Part shown: one piece after another, positions 42,735 to 52,252 of the stretch
Layout: the number at the start of each line of letters is the position of its first letter
Numbering within the stretch: the stretch's first letter is position 1
Assembly (NCBI RefSeq): GCF_049959315.1
Contig: NZ_CP188201.1
DNA from: Serratia proteamaculans_D
Lineage (GTDB): Bacteria > Pseudomonadota > Gammaproteobacteria > Enterobacterales > Enterobacteriaceae
Length of the DNA: 64,000 nt
Strand: one strand, 5' to 3'
The notes under the pieces: model-generated
What the model was told of the DNA's origin: nothing
What the model saw: the letters and a program-made list of their open reading frames with translations, nothing else
Database searches by the model: none
Made by a program: the position numbers and the translations under genes

Positions 42735-45298
42735 TCTTTACTCGTTAAATGGGCCATGCGTTTTAACGCGGTTTCTGTGTTCTGCAGGTGTGTGTGCTGG
42801 CAAGGCAATAGCAGGTCCGTGGTGCCGCTGGCCGGAATGAGCGCCGGTAACGTCACTTCACACTGCGTCTTCCCGCTCCATTTCACCGTCATAGTTTCCT
42901 TCGGGTTGATTCCGCTCAGATAGACGCTGCCGCCATCGTTCACAATACCTACCTCCTGTTTTCTGCGGTTTTGCACTGTGGCCCCAAACGGCGGCGTCGA
43001 GCCGTCCGCAAGGCGAATGACCGCCATCGCTTTCTCACCGGCAATCACCTCAAACCGGCGGTAGCCAATCGCCCCTTCGGTCAGGGTGGCCTGCACCACC
43101 GAGCGGGTAGCTTCGGCGTTGTCTGGCAGTTTGTTCAGGTCAATGCTCACCCGGCTGCGGTAATAGCTGCTGACGTCGGTCACTACCGCCTTGCCGAAGC
43201 GGTTGGTGCGGGTGACCGCGCCATAACCGCCAATCGGGATATCTGCCACGCCGTCGGTATCTAGCAGCATACGCGTGCCGCCGACCATGCTGGTCCGGTG
43301 CAGCGCCGCGCCTTTGAGCGTGGCGGTCGCCCCGCCCTGCATCGTCAGCCCCACCGAAGAGTAACGGCCTTCCTGATAGCTGGCGTTGGCATTCACCTGG
43401 GCCAGTGAGCCCTGGTGGTTGTAGTTGCCATTGGCCATCGCCCCGCTGCGACTCATGCCGCTGCTAAATTGGTAGCTGTCGCCATTGTCCAGCCGGTCGT
43501 AATACCCCACCTGGTGGCTGTTATCATTGCGGTCAAGGCTACTGCTGTAGCTGACCGACCCGCTGCCGCCCCAGGGCATGCTCAGCGACAGGTACATGCC
43601 GTCGTCATTGACACCGTTATACTTGTTGCGATAGCCGGTCATCGACAGGCTCACGTTTCTGAAGCGCCCAATATCAAAGCTGCGCGACAGCGTCAGGGTG
43701 TAACGGTCATTGGCGGCGCTGTCCCAGTAGGTCTGGTGGTTGTAGTTCAGGTATGCACTCAGCCCCAGGTCACGGAAATGCTGGTTATAGCTGATGGTGT
43801 ACATCTCTTTACTGTTCTGGTGCCGCTCGCCGTAGGTGCGCGCATCCAGGTACTCGCTCATCGACATATAGTTACGTTCAGAAAAGCGATAACCGGCGAA
43901 GGTCACCTGGCTGTCGTACTCGTCAAAGTTTTTCGAGTAACTCAGCCGGTACGAGCCACCGCTCAGCATGCTCTCTTCCAGTTGCGGCAACCGCGCCTGT
44001 GACTGGGTGACATCAAGCGACAACGCGCCGAACATCATCAAATCCCGACCGACCCCCACAGCCAATGCGTTATAGTCGCCCCCAGCCACACCACCGCCGT
44101 ACAGGGACCAGCCGTTGCTGACCCCCCAAGAAAATTCACCGGTGGCGAACAGCGGCCCGTTGGCGTTGTGCCGCCAGTCCGAAGGACGACCACTGGCCAT
44201 TTTGTAACGCACCGTGCCCGGACGCGTCAGGTAAGGCACGCTTGCAGTGTCCATGCGGAACACCTGCACGCTGCCATCCTGCTCTTCGACCCTCACATCC
44301 AGCTGGCCGGACACGGCATCGTTGATGTCCTGAATACGGAACGGACCGGACGCCACCTGGCTTTCGTACAATACCCTCCCCTGCTGGCTGATAATCACCT
44401 TGGCGTTGGTACGGGCGATGCCAGTCACTTCCGGCGCGTAGCCGCGCAGGTTCGGCGGCAGCATGCTGTCGTCACTGACCAGGCTGGCACCGGTGAAACG
44501 GAAGCTGTCGAAAATATCGGAGTACAGGTAGTTTTCGCCCACCGACAACTGCGCCCCCAGACGGGGGATGGCCCGGTAGGCGTAATAGCGGCTCCAGTCC
44601 CAGCTTTGCTGAGTCGGTTGCCCGCTGCCGGTCTGGTGATCTACACGGGTTTGCCAGTCGGCACGCAACCGCCACGCGCCGAGGTTGCCGCCCACCGTGC
44701 CGTTACCACTGAGGGTATAACTCTGTGCCCCACGCTGTCTCTGAGTCTGCGCATTCAGGTAGTAATCCACCAACAGCCCAGGAATACCGTCATCCCAGCG
44801 CGAAGGCGGATCCCAGTTCTCTGCGGTATATTCCAGGTAGGCCTGTGGCACACTGAGCACCAAGCTGGCGCTGCCCAACTCTGCCCGTGCCGTCATGCCC
44901 GGTAAGCTGCTCACCCGCAGGCACTGCCCCTGATGCCACCAGGCCAGTTTTGTCGCCATGTCCGGTTTTAAACCGAAGGTGTCGACCAGCGCTGGGCTGA
45001 TGCAGGCTTCACTGCCTTTGGCATCGTCATCTGGGGGATAAAAAACGATCGACTGCTCGGGCAGCTCCTGTTTATTCATGCGCACCAGCATCATGTAATC
45101 GCCCGGCATGATATAAGCGCCACTGGCGAATTGACCCAAATCGATATTTTCACGGTCTTTAGCATCCAATACGTCAGTATTAAACTGCACTTCCTCCGCG
45201 CTGACATAATTCATATACACCCCACCCAGCATACAGGTTAACCACACGCCCAAGAGTGGCGGGCGAAAAGGTAATAACATCCAGTTCGACTTAAACAT
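42731..45298 (-). CDS. Outer-membrane fimbrial usher, locus 1 (PapC-like)
   Basis: 855 residues, full length. N-terminal periplasmic domain beginning VQFNTDVLDAKDRENIDLG with a Cys pair (SEACIS ... GQCLRV), a 24-strand barrel with plug (around SQQGRVLYESQVASGPF and IQDINDAVSGQLDV), and C-terminal domains ending in LLLPCQHTHLQ. The pattern is closest to PapC (pi clade, P and MR/P fimbriae). It secretes and assembles pilins delivered by the chaperone. Its paralog in locus 2 is at 56179-58755. Confidence 0.96.
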   Translation of the reverse strand: MFKSNWMLLPFRPPLLGVWLTCMLGGVYMNYVSAEEVQFNTDVLDAKDRENIDLGQFASGAYIMPGDYMMLVRMNKQELPEQSIVFYPPDDDAKGSEACISPALVDTFGLKPDMATKLAWWHQGQCLRVSSLPGMTARAELGSASLVLSVPQAYLEYTAENWDPPSRWDDGIPGLLVDYYLNAQTQRQRGAQSYTLSGNGTVGGNLGAWRLRADWQTRVDHQTGSGQPTQQSWDWSRYYAYRAIPRLGAQLSVGENYLYSDIFDSFRFTGASLVSDDSMLPPNLRGYAPEVTGIARTNAKVIISQQGRVLYESQVASGPFRIQDINDAVSGQLDVRVEEQDGSVQVFRMDTASVPYLTRPGTVRYKMASGRPSDWRHNANGPLFATGEFSWGVSNGWSLYGGGVAGGDYNALAVGVGRDLMMFGALSLDVTQSQARLPQLEESMLSGGSYRLSYSKNFDEYDSQVTFAGYRFSERNYMSMSEYLDARTYGERHQNSKEMYTISYNQHFRDLGLSAYLNYNHQTYWDSAANDRYTLTLSRSFDIGRFRNVSLSMTGYRNKYNGVNDDGMYLSLSMPWGGSGSVSYSSSLDRNDNSHQVGYYDRLDNGDSYQFSSGMSRSGAMANGNYNHQGSLAQVNANASYQEGRYSSVGLTMQGGATATLKGAALHRTSMVGGTRMLLDTDGVADIPIGGYGAVTRTNRFGKAVVTDVSSYYRSRVSIDLNKLPDNAEATRSVVQATLTEGAIGYRRFEVIAGEKAMAVIRLADGSTPPFGATVQNRRKQEVGIVNDGGSVYLSGINPKETMTVKWSGKTQCEVTLPALIPASGTTDLLLPCQHTHLQNTETALKRMAHLTSKE

Positions 45299-45444
45299 GC
45301 AGGCCTATCCTTATTATTTTTATTCGTACTCTGCCATGAGCATTAAGGTAAAAAAACCATCCTCGGTCAGAAATAGAACAACCGAAACCACTACATGTAA
45401 AAACCATGCAAATATGACTAATATTGTTATCCGTTACCTAGTGT

Positions 45445-45984
45445 TTAGTAATAATTCATTTTAAAGCGCAGCGTCGAAGTGTAATCTCCTGCCCGTAATA
45501 CTTGCTTATTGCCCATCAACCGCAGAGAGTAATTTAACTTTTTGCTCCCTTCGGTTATTGCGACGGCCGGCAAAGGTTCACCTGGACTGGCAATATTGCC
45601 GCTGGTATCGGCGATTTGCAGGGCGACGCCGCGAGCTTGCCCTTCCACCATAAATAAGCCGTTATCGGCACGGCCGTCAAAGGTCACCTGAAAGCGTTGC
45701 CAATCCGGTTGTCTAGAGTCAAACCGTCCCAGAACGCAATTCACCAGATGAATACTGAATGGCTGTGTAGTTCCTTGTCCGTCGCGCATAATTTGGCTAA
45801 GCGGCAGTACCGACATATCGATGGTCTGGTCGCGGCTTTGGGTATCAATCGCGCAGGCCGTTTCGATAACAGCACCTTGCATATTGACCCGTCCCCATCC
45901 GCTTGATGCCGCGCCTGCAACACCCATCGTCGTTGACAGTATCAATAGGCAAAATGCCGCACAGCCTGATATTCCTTTTTTCAT
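45445..45984 (-). CDS. Fimbrial anchor/terminator subunit, locus 1 (PapH/MrpB-like)
   Basis: 179 residues with a signal peptide. SGWGRVNMQGAVIETACAID followed by SRDQTIDMSVLPLSQIMRDG and LVNCVLGRF are the hallmarks of PapH, which stops pilus growth and anchors the rod. C-terminal RAGDYTSTLRFKMNYY keeps the assembly strand. It sits between the major pilin and usher genes, as papH does. Confidence 0.92.
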   Translation of the reverse strand: MKKGISGCAAFCLLILSTTMGVAGAASSGWGRVNMQGAVIETACAIDTQSRDQTIDMSVLPLSQIMRDGQGTTQPFSIHLVNCVLGRFDSRQPDWQRFQVTFDGRADNGLFMVEGQARGVALQIADTSGNIASPGEPLPAVAITEGSKKLNYSLRLMGNKQVLRAGDYTSTLRFKMNYY

Positions 45985-46066
45985 TACGCTATCCTTATTT
46001 TTACGTTTCGCATAACAATGCCTGCGGGAAGCCCCGCAAGCATTTAATCTCAGATCAAGAAATCTG

Positions 46067-46612
46067 TTACTTATAGTTCAGCGTAAAGTTGGCTACAGAC
46101 TGGAATTTACCTGGGATGATGGATTTATCATCGCCGCCGTCGCCTTTCAGGTAGGCACTGAACGGCAGGGTGGCTTCTGTTGCGCCAACGCTAATCAATT
46201 GACCCGCCGTTGCTTTGCCTAATTCAATGACATTGCTGCTGCCATCAGTAATAGCAATACTTGCGCCTTTCGCGTCACCAATCATACCCAGCAGACCACC
46301 TTTACCGGCTGGGCCGTCGAAGGTGGTGGTCACGGTTTTAGCCGTTGCCACACTGCATTTCTCTAAATGGATATTAAAAGGTTTAGGTTCGGAGTTACCG
46401 CCGTTAGCCAGTGTAACGTTAGCGATAGCGCCCAAATTAACGGTTTGATCAACAGAGTCAGGAGCGATTGAACAAGGTGCATCAATAATAGAACCGGTAA
46501 AGGTGACTTTACCATGCCCCTGGTCGACAGAAGGTACAGGATCAGCTGCCTGTGCTGTAGCCATTGAACCGAATGCCAATACTGCTGTCATCATGATTTT
46601 ATTGAGTTTCAT
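46067..46612 (-). CDS. Major pilin, locus 1 (PapA/MrpA-like)
   Basis: 181 residues from the ATG at 46612 with AAGGA upstream; the frame to 46696 is not a usual start. Signal peptide KLNKIMMTAVLAFGSMATAQA, mature QGHGKVTFTGSIIDAPCSIA, second Cys in IHLEKCSVAT, Gly/Ala-rich core and C-terminal SVANFTLNYK with penultimate Tyr. It shares its signal peptide start and the HGKVTFTGSIIDAPCSIAP block (19 residues) with the locus 2 major pilin, so the two came from one ancestor. It is the first gene of the operon. Confidence 0.95.
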   Translation of the reverse strand: MKLNKIMMTAVLAFGSMATAQAADPVPSVDQGHGKVTFTGSIIDAPCSIAPDSVDQTVNLGAIANVTLANGGNSEPKPFNIHLEKCSVATAKTVTTTFDGPAGKGGLLGMIGDAKGASIAITDGSSNVIELGKATAGQLISVGATEATLPFSAYLKGDGGDDKSIIPGKFQSVANFTLNYK

Positions 46613-46752
46613 TTCTAAATTCCTTAATAGAAGAAATATTCTTAATTGCTTTTTCGTCGTTCCGTCAGACCAAAAATTGATTTTCGTATTCACCACATAT
46701 GGCTTACGTCGACTGAGTAAAGCTTACAGACAAAAAAATTAACCAGCAATTT

Positions 46753-46938
46753 AATCTAAAAATATCGCAAATGTTAGATTTATAGTCTAAATAATAATAA
46801 ATATTAGCATTAAGAACCAATAAATGTATTTAGATTAACCACGCGTAGCATGCTTAACTTAGTAGTATTAGGTTGTTTTTTTAGTCAAAAAAAAAAGATC
46901 ACTTCCAGCTTGACTCTTTATCTTACTGCCTTTAGATT
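46753..46938. promoter_or_regulatory. Five TTTAGATT-type sites in the divergent fimbrial/regulator gap
   Basis: The motif TTTAGATT or its complement, with at most one mismatch, occurs at 46753-46760 (AATCTAAA), 46773-46780, 46784-46791 (AGTCTAAA), 46829-46836 and 46931-46938, between the major pilin start and the ToxR-like regulator. The first three are closely spaced. They may be operator sites; the AT-rich context raises the chance background. Confidence 0.4.
46910..46938 (+). promoter_or_regulatory. Candidate promoter of the ToxR-like gene
   Basis: TTGACT (46910-46915), 17-base spacer and TAGATT (46933-46938), 68 bp before the start codon. The -10 coincides with one of the TTTAGATT sites, which would allow autoregulation. 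Confidence 0.42.
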
Positions 46939-47005
46939 TCAGCTAAACTAAAACAAGATTAATCTTATTTAATATATCTTTACGCAGTAGACAATGGAGT
47001 TAAAA

Positions 47006-47782
47006 ATGAAGTATGTAATAAATTTGGTCATAATTTTTGACCCATACCAGAGAACTCTGACGTTAAACAACAATCCTCAGACTGCCATTGAATTATCCAA
47101 GCCTTCTTGTAGGGTATTTAACGAACTAATAAAAAATCAAGGAACAAACCTAACCCGCGATGAGTTACTGAAAGCTGCATGGGAGGACTTTGGTTTTCCT
47201 GCATCTAATGCCAGCCTTAACAATTGTATCAGTGAGATAAGAAAAGCATTTATTAGCCTAGGTGTAGAAGATAAAATAATAATAACAATACAAAGGATAG
47301 GGTTTAAGCTGGAGGCAAACATTCATCCAGTCCCTAAAAACAATGAAAAAAACCAAACAGAACATGATGAAATTAAATTAAAAAGCACTGTAAATTCAAA
47401 TGAAAAAACAACGACGATAACGCTTATCCGCTGGACAAGAGGAAACCGTAAATTGTCTGTTTTAATTGTCTTTTTTATTGTCGTGGGTGCAGCAGTGGTA
47501 GGAGCGATCTCCCCTCCCGCCAATAACCCAACTCTGATTGGCACCTATGAAATGTGTAATATATATTCAACCAATGGTGAAAAAAAACCGCCTAGTTTTG
47601 GTTTTCGAGCAGAGGAAATGCTGAAAAAAACTTCCATAGATTGCTCTCAAGAGGAGCAAGATGTGTTCTATATCGAAAGCCGGACCAACAATGACCGACT
47701 GAAAGTAAGCTTATTGGCTGCCTGCGTGAAATCTGATGATGGGCATTATCAATTTTGTAATAACGTCAAGATTGTCGAGTAA
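47006..47782 (+). CDS. ToxR/CadC-like membrane transcription regulator
   Basis: 258 residues from the ATG at 47006 with TGGAG upstream. N-terminal OmpR-type winged helix (SKPSCRVFNELIKNQGTNLT, ELLKAAWEDFGFPAS, NCISEIRKAF, IQRIGFKLEA), a polar linker, one transmembrane helix (about 150-172, LSVLIVFFIVVGAAVVGAIS) and a periplasmic tail with several cysteines. Such one-component regulators often pair with a FidL-like protein and control fimbriae. It is divergent from the locus 1 major pilin, its likely target; this is inference. Confidence 0.85.
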   Translation: MKYVINLVIIFDPYQRTLTLNNNPQTAIELSKPSCRVFNELIKNQGTNLTRDELLKAAWEDFGFPASNASLNNCISEIRKAFISLGVEDKIIITIQRIGFKLEANIHPVPKNNEKNQTEHDEIKLKSTVNSNEKTTTITLIRWTRGNRKLSVLIVFFIVVGAAVVGAISPPANNPTLIGTYEMCNIYSTNGEKKPPSFGFRAEEMLKKTSIDCSQEEQDVFYIESRTNNDRLKVSLLAACVKSDDGHYQFCNNVKIVE

Positions 47783-47787
47783 TTGAA

Positions 47788-48276
47788 ATGAAAAAAATCA
47801 CTCTCGCCATTGTTTTTATAGCCTTAATCGTGATTGCTTTAATTTGCATATTGTATTATAAGCATGGTAACGAACATTTTCCCTTTCGTTGTGATGGGCA
47901 GATGCTTAATCAAGTTGCAACGCCTACAGGCAATGTAGAACTCAATGCATTTATTAGCGTTATTTTTACCACTGACAGGACGGGGATTATGTACACCACT
48001 GGCTCAGTAAAAGACAAGAACACGCTTTACACTCTACAGCGCCAAACTTTTTTCAACATCAATCCCGCTCCCTTAAAGGGCACAAACGATGTCTACTTTA
48101 CCCATGAAACAGTGCACCCGACAGACAACACACCCGATAATCTCTGGCATAATGTGATTTTACCTCAGGTTAATAATGTAAAATTTAATGTTGAAATGAA
48201 AATAGTAAATCACAATGCATTGCTGGTGCGAGGACTTTCTACTCCATTTATTATTTGTGTAAAACCTTATAAATAA
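47788..48276 (+). CDS. FidL-like membrane protein
   Basis: 162 residues with an N-terminal membrane anchor (ITLAIVFIALIVIALICILYY, about 4-24, 20 or fewer contiguous residues being hydrophobic) and a periplasmic domain beginning FPFRCDGQMLNQ and ending FIICVKPYK, with a Cys at each end. It follows the ToxR-like gene by 5 bp. The pair resembles ToxR/ToxS-like or FidL arrangements in which the second protein modulates the sensor. Family call from pattern and context. Confidence 0.7.
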   Translation: MKKITLAIVFIALIVIALICILYYKHGNEHFPFRCDGQMLNQVATPTGNVELNAFISVIFTTDRTGIMYTTGSVKDKNTLYTLQRQTFFNINPAPLKGTNDVYFTHETVHPTDNTPDNLWHNVILPQVNNVKFNVEMKIVNHNALLVRGLSTPFIICVKPYK

Positions 48277-48655
48277 TTATACTTCCATAATAAATAAAAA
48301 TCCGATGGTAAGATAACCACAATATTATCCTTATCATCGTTTCCGTCATCATTCAGAAATACGCATTATTTCCCAAGTCTGCCTCATTACAGAGTGGTAA
48401 TTTCAAATTTAATGATGAATCACCCAACATACAGAGCATATAACTAACGGAAAGAATAAAAAATTATATAAAATTAAAACACCGTCATTATCCACATTGA
48501 TTTTTTTTGGAGTATTTATCAACTAAAATTCCCACATCAGACAAACACATTAATCAAAGGTCAACACTCCTATTGGTTGCGTCAAAATAAAAAAACCGCA
48601 ACAACAACTTCATGGCGAATTATTAATCAATAGCATACACGGGTCGATAAAAATC
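48277..48655. other. AT-rich gap upstream of the first LuxR-type gene
   Basis: About 380 bp with no gene, repeat or RNA structure that could be supported. It must carry the promoter of the LuxR-type gene. Confidence 0.35.
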
Positions 48656-49246
48656 ATGGCTAACAAGTTAGTTATTTTAATAGAAGATAAAGACTGCTAC
48701 TTTATAAAAGGTCTTCGGGGCTTATTAGAAAGTCACTTCTACGCACAGGGATACTCAGTTGACTTTATTGAATATTTCACTGGCAAGAAGCCAGACATTG
48801 TCTTTCATGCACAAAACCCTGGTGAAATAACAGGGTTTTGCCATCAACGATCAGAAAGCCTTAATTATCCTTACTATTTTATCATAAGAGATAAAAAATA
48901 TCGGCGCTTATGCCAAACTAAAAACTGCATCAGAAATTCGGCTATTATTTATCGACACCAAACGAGCGATGAGTTTATTGCCGTCATAAAAAAAGTGGTG
49001 AGCGTTGTTCCTTCTCAGCCATCCCATCCATCCATATGTTCAGTATGCCACAACCCGCGTTTAAGTTTACGCGAACGCGAAGTCCTCTTTTACTTGAATT
49101 CAGGATTAAACCAGACACAGATAGCGCAGTATATGCAACTTAAAGTAAAAACAATTAATTCGCATAAGAGTTCTGCCATGAAAAAACTTAATTTTAAACA
49201 TAACCTTGCGTTGGTTCACTGGATGCTGCTTGGAGGTTTATATTAA
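48656..49246 (+). CDS. LuxR-type HTH regulator near locus 1
   Basis: 196 residues. The C-terminal LuxR helix-turn-helix is clear: LSLREREVLFYLNSGLNQTQ, IAQYMQLKVKTINSHKSSAM KKL (written in parts). The N-terminal 120 residues (LVILIEDKDCYFIKGLRGLL ...) look like a receiver domain without an obvious phospho-acceptor Asp triad. Cys-rich SICSVCHNPR precedes the HTH. The paralog at 49824-50432 shares the plan, including DKNTFFIKGLQDIL. Probably a fimbrial or biofilm regulator by context. Confidence 0.85.
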   Translation: MANKLVILIEDKDCYFIKGLRGLLESHFYAQGYSVDFIEYFTGKKPDIVFHAQNPGEITGFCHQRSESLNYPYYFIIRDKKYRRLCQTKNCIRNSAIIYRHQTSDEFIAVIKKVVSVVPSQPSHPSICSVCHNPRLSLREREVLFYLNSGLNQTQIAQYMQLKVKTINSHKSSAMKKLNFKHNLALVHWMLLGGLY

Positions 49247-49384
49247 AAGTTATGCGCAGTATCTGAATTGTGAAGTCTAATACTGCGATACTTTTTCCTG
49301 GCTGTATTTTTCTCAAGGGGAAGGACTTACCATTTTCATAAAGTGCAGCACGTTCCTCAGTAATTTACACATCGAACGATAACT

Positions 49385-49739
49385 ATGATTTCGGATTATT
49401 GTGTCATGTATGACGCCTTCGTGCGCGCCAACATGGAAAGCACCATGTATCCTTGCGGTTCCTGCCGCATGGGCGAAGACGATATGGCGGTTGTCGACTC
49501 GACGCTGCAAGTCCGCGGCCTGCATGGCCTGCGAGTGATTGACTCATCGGTGTTCCCGACCGAACCGAACGGTAACCTGAACGCCCCCACCATCCCCCAC
49601 CATTATGTTGGCCGAACGCGCGTCGGATATGGTAAGAGGCAAAACATTGCTGCCCGAAGCCGATGTCTCCGTCGGGTTCGCCGATCACTGGCAAACCCGG
49701 CAACGCACCAATAAGCCGTTACGTACGGTAGATGTGTGA
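49385..49739 (+). pseudogene. Fragment of a GMC oxidoreductase / choline dehydrogenase (betA-like)
   Basis: Only the C-terminal part is present. One frame gives AFVRANMESTMYPCGSCRMG and DSSVFPTEPNGNLNAPTI, typical of BetA-like flavoenzymes, then a frameshift near 49595 moves to LAERASDMVRGKTLLPEAD and ends at a TGA at 49737. No start or FAD-binding domain remains, and no ribosome site fits. It is a decayed leftover between the two fimbrial loci. Confidence 0.85.
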
Positions 49740-49823
49740 TCGGGTCATTCTGAATCAGTCCCCTATCCTTTTAACAGCCCAGTGAGCACATCACCGGGCT
49801 GATTAGACATGGATGCCCAATGA

Positions 49824-50432
49824 TTAGAGCTGAGCTCGGGTGCTGCGGCGCAGCCAGCCATAGAGTTCCGCATTGCGGCGAAAACCCATTTTCCGCATTA
49901 CGCTCATCTTGTGGTTACTGACCGTTTTCACACTGATCTCCAGCATATGGGCAATTTGTGTAACGCCCAACTCCCACTTCATGCATCTCATGATTTCTTG
50001 TTCTCGCAGCGTCAGGATCCTTTGACAGGCGCAAGAACGTTTATGGCTACGGCTGTCCAATGGCCATAATCGCTGACGCTCCAACCCGGCGATAACCACC
50101 TGTAATACCGATGAAACCGGCATATCGTGATGGATCACCCCAGACTCAAGCACGCATTTGACACTGGCGGCCCCAGAGCGCCGCTTATCCGGTTGGCGCA
50201 ATGCGAAATACAGGGGTTTCCGCCCCGTTGACGGTAACTCATATTGACAAAAACAGCTCAAATTGCCGGGGGAGAAATAGCGAAAAACCAAATCTGCCTC
50301 ACTGGCCTGATCAATATCCACGATACGCACCAACACACCGCACGAATTGAAGTGCTGTACTAAAATATCCTGTAATCCCTTGATGAAAAAAGTGTTCTTA
50401 TCCGATAAGGCTATTGTCATTATAGAACTCAT
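49824..50432 (-). CDS. LuxR-type HTH regulator near locus 2
   Basis: 202 residues from the ATG at 50432 with AGGAG upstream. C-terminal LuxR helix-turn-helix (ILTLREQEIMRCMKWELGVT, ISVKTVSNHKMSVMRKMGF), and a degenerate receiver-like N-terminus (MTIALSDKNTFFIKGLQDIL). It is paralogous to the gene at 48656 and convergent with it, with the betA fragment between them. It lies just downstream of the locus 2 FKBP-like gene on the same strand (48 bp gap), so it could be co-transcribed with the fimbrial operon. Confidence 0.86.
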   Translation of the reverse strand: MSSIMTIALSDKNTFFIKGLQDILVQHFNSCGVLVRIVDIDQASEADLVFRYFSPGNLSCFCQYELPSTGRKPLYFALRQPDKRRSGAASVKCVLESGVIHHDMPVSSVLQVVIAGLERQRLWPLDSRSHKRSCACQRILTLREQEIMRCMKWELGVTQIAHMLEISVKTVSNHKMSVMRKMGFRRNAELYGWLRRSTRAQL

Positions 50433-50479
50433 GTCGGCTCTCCTGCCTTTATTAAGCCAAACCACTGCCGTATTCGCCC

Positions 50480-51775
50480 TTAGGGTGTCTGGCTATTGTC
50501 GATACGCAATTCGTAAACCATGGTGGCATTCGGCGGTACTTTTGGCGGATAGCCCGCCTCGCCATAGGCAAATTCCGGTGGCACAACCATGGTCAATGAA
50601 CCGTGATTGCGAAGATGACCAATCGCTTCCCGGAATAAAGGCGGATACGCGGAGAGCTGTTGCGAAAGGACTTTTCCGCTGAGTTCCATATCCTGGATGA
50701 CGGTGCCATCGGTCAGCCTTTCCTTGACCACCACATCAATCACCGCATCCTTGGCCAACTCGTGATCGCCGGCGTAATCCACCCGGTACCAGAAGCCCAT
50801 CGCCGATTGTTTTACGCCCTTTTGTTTACTGAAACGGGCAAGATAATCCTGATCTTGTTGCACCTGCGCTTTGACCCGTTTTTCTCGCGCGGCGCCAGCG
50901 GCACTATCTGCCTTTTCCATCAGCCTGGTCAGCTCAGCCGGGGGCAACAATAAATGACCGGCAACTGCATCCAATACGCCAGCCAGCAGACTATTGCGGT
51001 CTACCGGCACGCCCCAGCTCTGGCGTTCAGCCATTAACCCATCAATATCCCGCCCCAGCGCACTGCCTGCCGCATAGGACAACCGAGTCTTTTCATCCTT
51101 TAACTGTTCAGCCGTGACTTCCCACTGCTGACGTTTGCGTAATTCCGTCGCCTCGCTCTGCGCTTGCACCAGCCGTTGCTGCTGCCCCGCCAGCTTCTGC
51201 CCATACTCCTGATTCGCTTGTTCTGTCGCGGACAATTTCGCCGTCAGGCTGGCTAATTGGCTCTCGGCCCGTGCCTGCGCCTCTCTGGCCTGCTGCGTAT
51301 CCTGTTGGGCTTGCTGCAGTAAAGAAGCCGTTCGTTGCGCATCCGGCGAACCACGCCAGGCCTGACTCAGCCCCGCCAAGGACTGCTGCAACAGTGACAG
51401 GTCGGGTGGCAGCGGTGAAGCACTAACGGGCGGTTTCTCGGCACGCAACGCGGTAATTTCCTGGCGCAACGCATCCAGTTCTGCCCGTTGGCGGGTCAGT
51501 TGTTGCTCACTTTCCACCAGCGACCTGCGTAGCGTAAAGGCCGTCGAAGCCCCGACTTTCGAGGGTTCTGCCTGCTTTGCTGTCTGGCGGGGACTGTTAT
51601 CTTTCTTTTTCGGTGCAGCCGCTTTATCGCTCGCTGGCGTCTCCGGCTTAACATTCTGACGCTGGTATTGTTCGGCAAATTGCAGCAGAGCAGGCACGCC
51701 CTCCTCTGCCTGTGCCTTACTCACGACCATCAGTGCCGCAAGCCCCAAAAAAGCCAGCCGGGACAGCCGCATCAT
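50480..51775 (-). CDS. Periplasmic FKBP-like protein of fimbrial locus 2
   Basis: 431 residues. Signal peptide (LAFLGLAALMVVSKAQA), EGVPALLQFAEQYQRQ shared with the locus 1 paralog, a Lys/Pro-rich linker, a long coiled coil (about 80-210), an FKBP_N-type domain (LSYAAGSALGRDIDGLMAER) and a C-terminal FKBP domain (SLTMVVPPEFAYGEAGYP). As in locus 1 the FKBP catalytic positions are altered (YTG reads KER, VIPGW reads AYPPLF). ATGA overlap with the lipoprotein gene. Probable assembly or surface-retention factor for the fimbria. Confidence 0.82.
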   Translation of the reverse strand: MMRLSRLAFLGLAALMVVSKAQAEEGVPALLQFAEQYQRQNVKPETPASDKAAAPKKKDNSPRQTAKQAEPSKVGASTAFTLRRSLVESEQQLTRQRAELDALRQEITALRAEKPPVSASPLPPDLSLLQQSLAGLSQAWRGSPDAQRTASLLQQAQQDTQQAREAQARAESQLASLTAKLSATEQANQEYGQKLAGQQQRLVQAQSEATELRKRQQWEVTAEQLKDEKTRLSYAAGSALGRDIDGLMAERQSWGVPVDRNSLLAGVLDAVAGHLLLPPAELTRLMEKADSAAGAAREKRVKAQVQQDQDYLARFSKQKGVKQSAMGFWYRVDYAGDHELAKDAVIDVVVKERLTDGTVIQDMELSGKVLSQQLSAYPPLFREAIGHLRNHGSLTMVVPPEFAYGEAGYPPKVPPNATMVYELRIDNSQTP

Positions 51776-52191
51776 TTAACCAGCTCCCCGCGTTCCGCCA
51801 GGCCCGTCAGTACCGCCTGATTTACTCCGGCGCACAGGAAATTAACTTTGTAGCGATACAGCGCATCCACGGTCTCCTGGGTATCGCCATTAACTTTGGT
51901 TCGCACCCCGGCGTACTGCGAAGCGCCACTCATCAAACTGTCGAAAGCCTGCTTATACTGTTGAAACTGTTTGGCATTGATATTACGCAATGCGCCCAGC
52001 TGTTCCTGGCACTGCTGTAGCCGCTCAGCCTCACGCTGTTTGCGTAAGGTTTCCTCCGATATCTCCTTGGTGGCGCTGGTCTTTCCGGCGGCCAAGGGTT
52101 TAGTCGACTTCGGGTTTTGACACGCCGTGCCCCCCATCACCACCAAACACAAGATCCCCACTCGGACACTAAGATTTATATGCTTCACCAT
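51772..52191 (-). CDS. Lipoprotein partner of the FKBP-like protein, locus 2
   Basis: 139 residues from the ATG at 52191 (an adjacent ATG at 52194 is possible) with GGAAAG upstream; the long frame to 52371 overlaps the transferase gene. Lipobox GGTAC near residue 25. ERLQQCQEQLGALRNINAKQ and the TVDALYRYKVNFLCAGVNQA block match the locus 1 lipoprotein. Coupled to the FKBP-like gene by a 4-bp overlap. Confidence 0.8.
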   Translation of the reverse strand: MVKHINLSVRVGILCLVVMGGTACQNPKSTKPLAAGKTSATKEISEETLRKQREAERLQQCQEQLGALRNINAKQFQQYKQAFDSLMSGASQYAGVRTKVNGDTQETVDALYRYKVNFLCAGVNQAVLTGLAERGELVK

Positions 52192-52252
52192 CATCTTTCC
52201 GGCTTCCTTTTTTAGATGTATTTCTGTCCAGCACGGCCATAGCCAGCCGTGA

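Noticed and set aside
46613..47005. Invertible promoter element like that of the MR/P operon
   Set aside because: No pair of long inverted repeats and no adjacent fim-type recombinase; only short repeated TTTAGATT motifs are present.
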